This document shows positions 62,364 to 64,000 of a DNA stretch of 64,000 nt, one piece after another. Position 1 is the first letter of the stretch. The number at the start of each line of letters is the position of its first letter. Origin of the DNA: DAITPV01 sp050692555 (GTDB lineage Bacteria > Actinomycetota > UBA4738 > CALAEC01); contig JBOGVS010000007.1 in the NCBI GenBank assembly GCA_050692555.1, positions 1 to 64,000 on the forward strand. The letters are read 5' to 3'. The notes under the pieces were generated by a model. The model saw only the letters and a list, made by a program, of their open reading frames with translations, made no database searches and was not told the DNA's origin. The translations under genes were made by a program, and so were the position numbers.

Positions 62364-62389
62364 TGACCGACGGTCAAGCGGCGTATGCT
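62364..62389 (+). promoter_or_regulatory. Promoter and palindromic operator of the aldehyde dehydrogenase gene
   Basis: TGACCG-A-CGGTCA (62364-62376) is a perfect 13-base palindrome. TATGCT (62384-62389) is the probable -10; TTCCTG (62360-62365) with 18-base spacing the -35. The palindrome covers the spacer, a place for repression. TetR-type repressors often bind this kind of site; no TetR gene is in the window. Confidence 0.55.
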
Positions 62390-62417
62390 CGGCTCCGTGC
62401 CCGACCGGGAGGAGCCC

Positions 62418-63920
62418 ATGCGCGAGTACGGCCTGTTCATCGACGGCGAGTTCACAGGCGCCGCTTCCGGAGAGACCTTCGAGACCCACGACCCGTCCAC
62501 CGGGGAGACCGTGGCCCGCGTGGCCAGGGCGGGCAAGGAGGACGCCGACCGCGCGTTGTCGGCGGCCCGCCGCGCGTTCGACGAGGGCCCGTGGCCCGGC
62601 CTGCGCCCCGAAGACCGGACCCGGATCATGCTCGACGTCTTCGACCGATTGAAGGAGGCCGAGGCCGACCTGGCCGATCTGGAGATGCGGGATGCCGGGC
62701 AGACGATCCGGACGGCGTCCCTGTTCTTCATCCCCTACTCCACGGAGTTCTGGAAGTACCTGGCGGAGGCGGCCTCCAGGATCTCGTACGTGGAGCAGGT
62801 CCCCCGCTACGACTTCCCGGTCCCAGCGTGGGAATGGGTCCAGCGCGAGCCGTTCGGGGTGTGCTCCCAGATTATCCCGTGGAACGTCCCGTACATGATG
62901 GCCATGTGGAAGATCGCTCCGGCGATCGCCACCGGCAACACCGTGGTCCTCAAGCCGGCCGCCGAGACGCCCGGCACGGCCATGGAGCTGGCCGGGATCA
63001 TCGCGGAGTCGGACATCCCGCCCGGCGTGGTGAACATCATCCCCGGCCCGGGCGTTCCCACCGGAGAGGCCATGGTCACCGACCCCCGGGTGGACAAGAT
63101 CGCGTTCACCGGGTCCACCGAGGTCGGCCGCAGGATCATGCAGCTGGCCTCCTCCAACATCACCTACTGCACGCTGGAGCTGGGAGGCAAAAGCCCCAAC
63201 ATCCTCCTGGACGACGCCGACCTGGACATCGCCATTCCCGGAGCTCTGTGGGCCATGTACCTGCACCAGGGCCAGATCTGCCAGGCCGGCTCACGGCTGC
63301 TGGTCCCCGGGTCCCTGTACGACGAGGTGGTGGCCCGGATCGTGGAGACCGTGGAGGGGCTCAAGGTCGGCTCGGCCCACGACTTCGAGTCGGACCTGGG
63401 ACCGGTCCTCAACGCGTCCCAGGGACGGACCATCGAGCGGTACATCGAGCTCGGCCAGAACGAGGGCGCCAAGCTCCTGACGGGAGGCGAACGGCTCACC
63501 GGCGACGGCCTGGACGACGGGTGGTTCCTCCAGCCCACGGTGTTCGGAGACGTCGACCGGTCGATGAAGATCGCCCGGGAGGAGATCTTCGGGCCGGTGC
63601 TGTCGATCCTCCGGTACGACTCGGTGGACGAGGCCCTGGACATCGCCAACGACTCGATCTACGGATTGGCCGCGGGGGTATGGTCCCGCGACGTGCCCCG
63701 AGCCCTCGAGGTGGTCCGCCGGCTCAAGGCCGGGACGGTGTGGGTGAACGACTATCACCTGATCTCCCCGGCGGCGCCGTTCGGGGGCTTCAAGCAATCC
63801 GGCATCGGAAGGGAGCACGGCGAGTGGGGCCTCAAGGGGTACCTCGAGGTCAAGACGGTCCGCGTCGAGCAGGCCCTCTCCAAGGAGCAGAAGTTCTGGT
63901 TCCAGACGCTGGGGCTCTAG
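62418..63920 (+). CDS. NAD(P)+-dependent aldehyde dehydrogenase
   Basis: 500 residues, family length. Asn in IIPWNVPYMMA, cofactor region VVLKPAAETP, FTGSTEVGR, general-base Glu in TLELGGKSPNI and catalytic Cys in GQICQAGSRL are all present. Closest to the betaine/phenylacetaldehyde/general ALDH group; substrate not predictable. ATG at 62418 follows GGAGGAG. Control is probably through the palindrome upstream. Confidence 0.93.
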   Translation: MREYGLFIDGEFTGAASGETFETHDPSTGETVARVARAGKEDADRALSAARRAFDEGPWPGLRPEDRTRIMLDVFDRLKEAEADLADLEMRDAGQTIRTASLFFIPYSTEFWKYLAEAASRISYVEQVPRYDFPVPAWEWVQREPFGVCSQIIPWNVPYMMAMWKIAPAIATGNTVVLKPAAETPGTAMELAGIIAESDIPPGVVNIIPGPGVPTGEAMVTDPRVDKIAFTGSTEVGRRIMQLASSNITYCTLELGGKSPNILLDDADLDIAIPGALWAMYLHQGQICQAGSRLLVPGSLYDEVVARIVETVEGLKVGSAHDFESDLGPVLNASQGRTIERYIELGQNEGAKLLTGGERLTGDGLDDGWFLQPTVFGDVDRSMKIAREEIFGPVLSILRYDSVDEALDIANDSIYGLAAGVWSRDVPRALEVVRRLKAGTVWVNDYHLISPAAPFGGFKQSGIGREHGEWGLKGYLEVKTVRVEQALSKEQKFWFQTLGL

Positions 63921-64000
63921 CAGGGTCGGCGAGGTTCACCGGAGTGTGGTGGCCGGAGGCATCGGCCTTTGGAAGACGATCTTGACTGGGATCAAGCTAC
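63921..64000. other. Window end, no feature
   Basis: Eighty bases after the aldehyde dehydrogenase stop; nothing recognisable. Confidence 0.4.

Overview
The window is about 68% G+C chromosomal DNA from a bacterium that I read as an uncultured, deep-branching actinobacterium (Actinomycetota). Three things point there: the heat-shock order dnaK-grpE-dnaJ-hspR-clpB with an HspR-type repressor, a BldC-like one-domain regulator, and the order rpsF-ssb-rpsR-rplI-dnaB. GTG starts and 4-base stop/start overlaps are common. Four genes (purC, grpE, rpsR, rpsF) appear to start at CTG behind a strong ribosome binding site. No species assignment is possible from this sequence alone.

Layout. Bases 1-2.1 kb are a mobile patch: the tail of an istB gene with IS21-type end repeats, two abnormal tRNA-like genes, a small basic ORF and an IS1595-family transposase. 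Bases 2.1-6.5 kb hold what I consider the most interesting unit: three 24-base-phased CRP-type operators, a 39-residue KRRG-repeat protein, a Crp/Fnr regulator that keeps both the cyclic-nucleotide pocket and the CRP recognition residues, and, 10 bases later, a 1067-residue cyclase-ATPase-TPR protein. nadE and tRNA-Lys follow, then a compositionally different pair (DUF4236-like protein, DnaQ-like exonuclease). Bases 11-15.6 kb carry a DrrAB-type ABC exporter, an ArsR regulator next to a truncated AHSA1 partner, tRNA-Glu/Asp/Phe and bldC.

Bases 15.6-21.7 kb form a branched-chain amino acid catabolic region: leucine/valine dehydrogenase, a secreted CAP protein, and branched-chain 2-oxoacid dehydrogenase E1alpha, E1beta and E2 without E3. 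Bases 22-35.7 kb, on the minus strand, hold a ten-gene purine operon read purA-purD-purE-purB-purC-purS-purQ-purL-purF-purM. It covers most steps to IMP and the first step to AMP; purN and purH are not here. A membrane sensor histidine kinase is translationally coupled to its end, followed by an Lrp-type ligand domain and a MenC/N-succinylamino-acid racemase-like enzyme. Dodecin lies just upstream of purA.

Bases 36-43.4 kb hold a DUF2090 aldolase-like protein, an uncharacterised protein plus zinc-ribbon pair, a metallo-beta-lactamase-fold hydrolase, an MFS exporter, lipoproteins and LemA. Bases 43.4-50.1 kb are the DnaK/ClpB heat-shock operon, whose promoter overlaps a HAIR-like inverted repeat. 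Then come an EtfD-like membrane iron-sulfur oxidoreductase, dcd, tRNA-Gly, nth, an intein-containing dnaB, and rplI/rpsR/ssb/rpsF. The right end has a lipoprotein-like alpha/beta hydrolase, panB (which uses the valine 2-oxoacid), a lipoprotein, an RTX-repeat secreted protein, and an aldehyde dehydrogenase behind a perfect TGACCG-A-CGGTCA palindrome. I saw no CRISPR array, rRNA operon or prophage.
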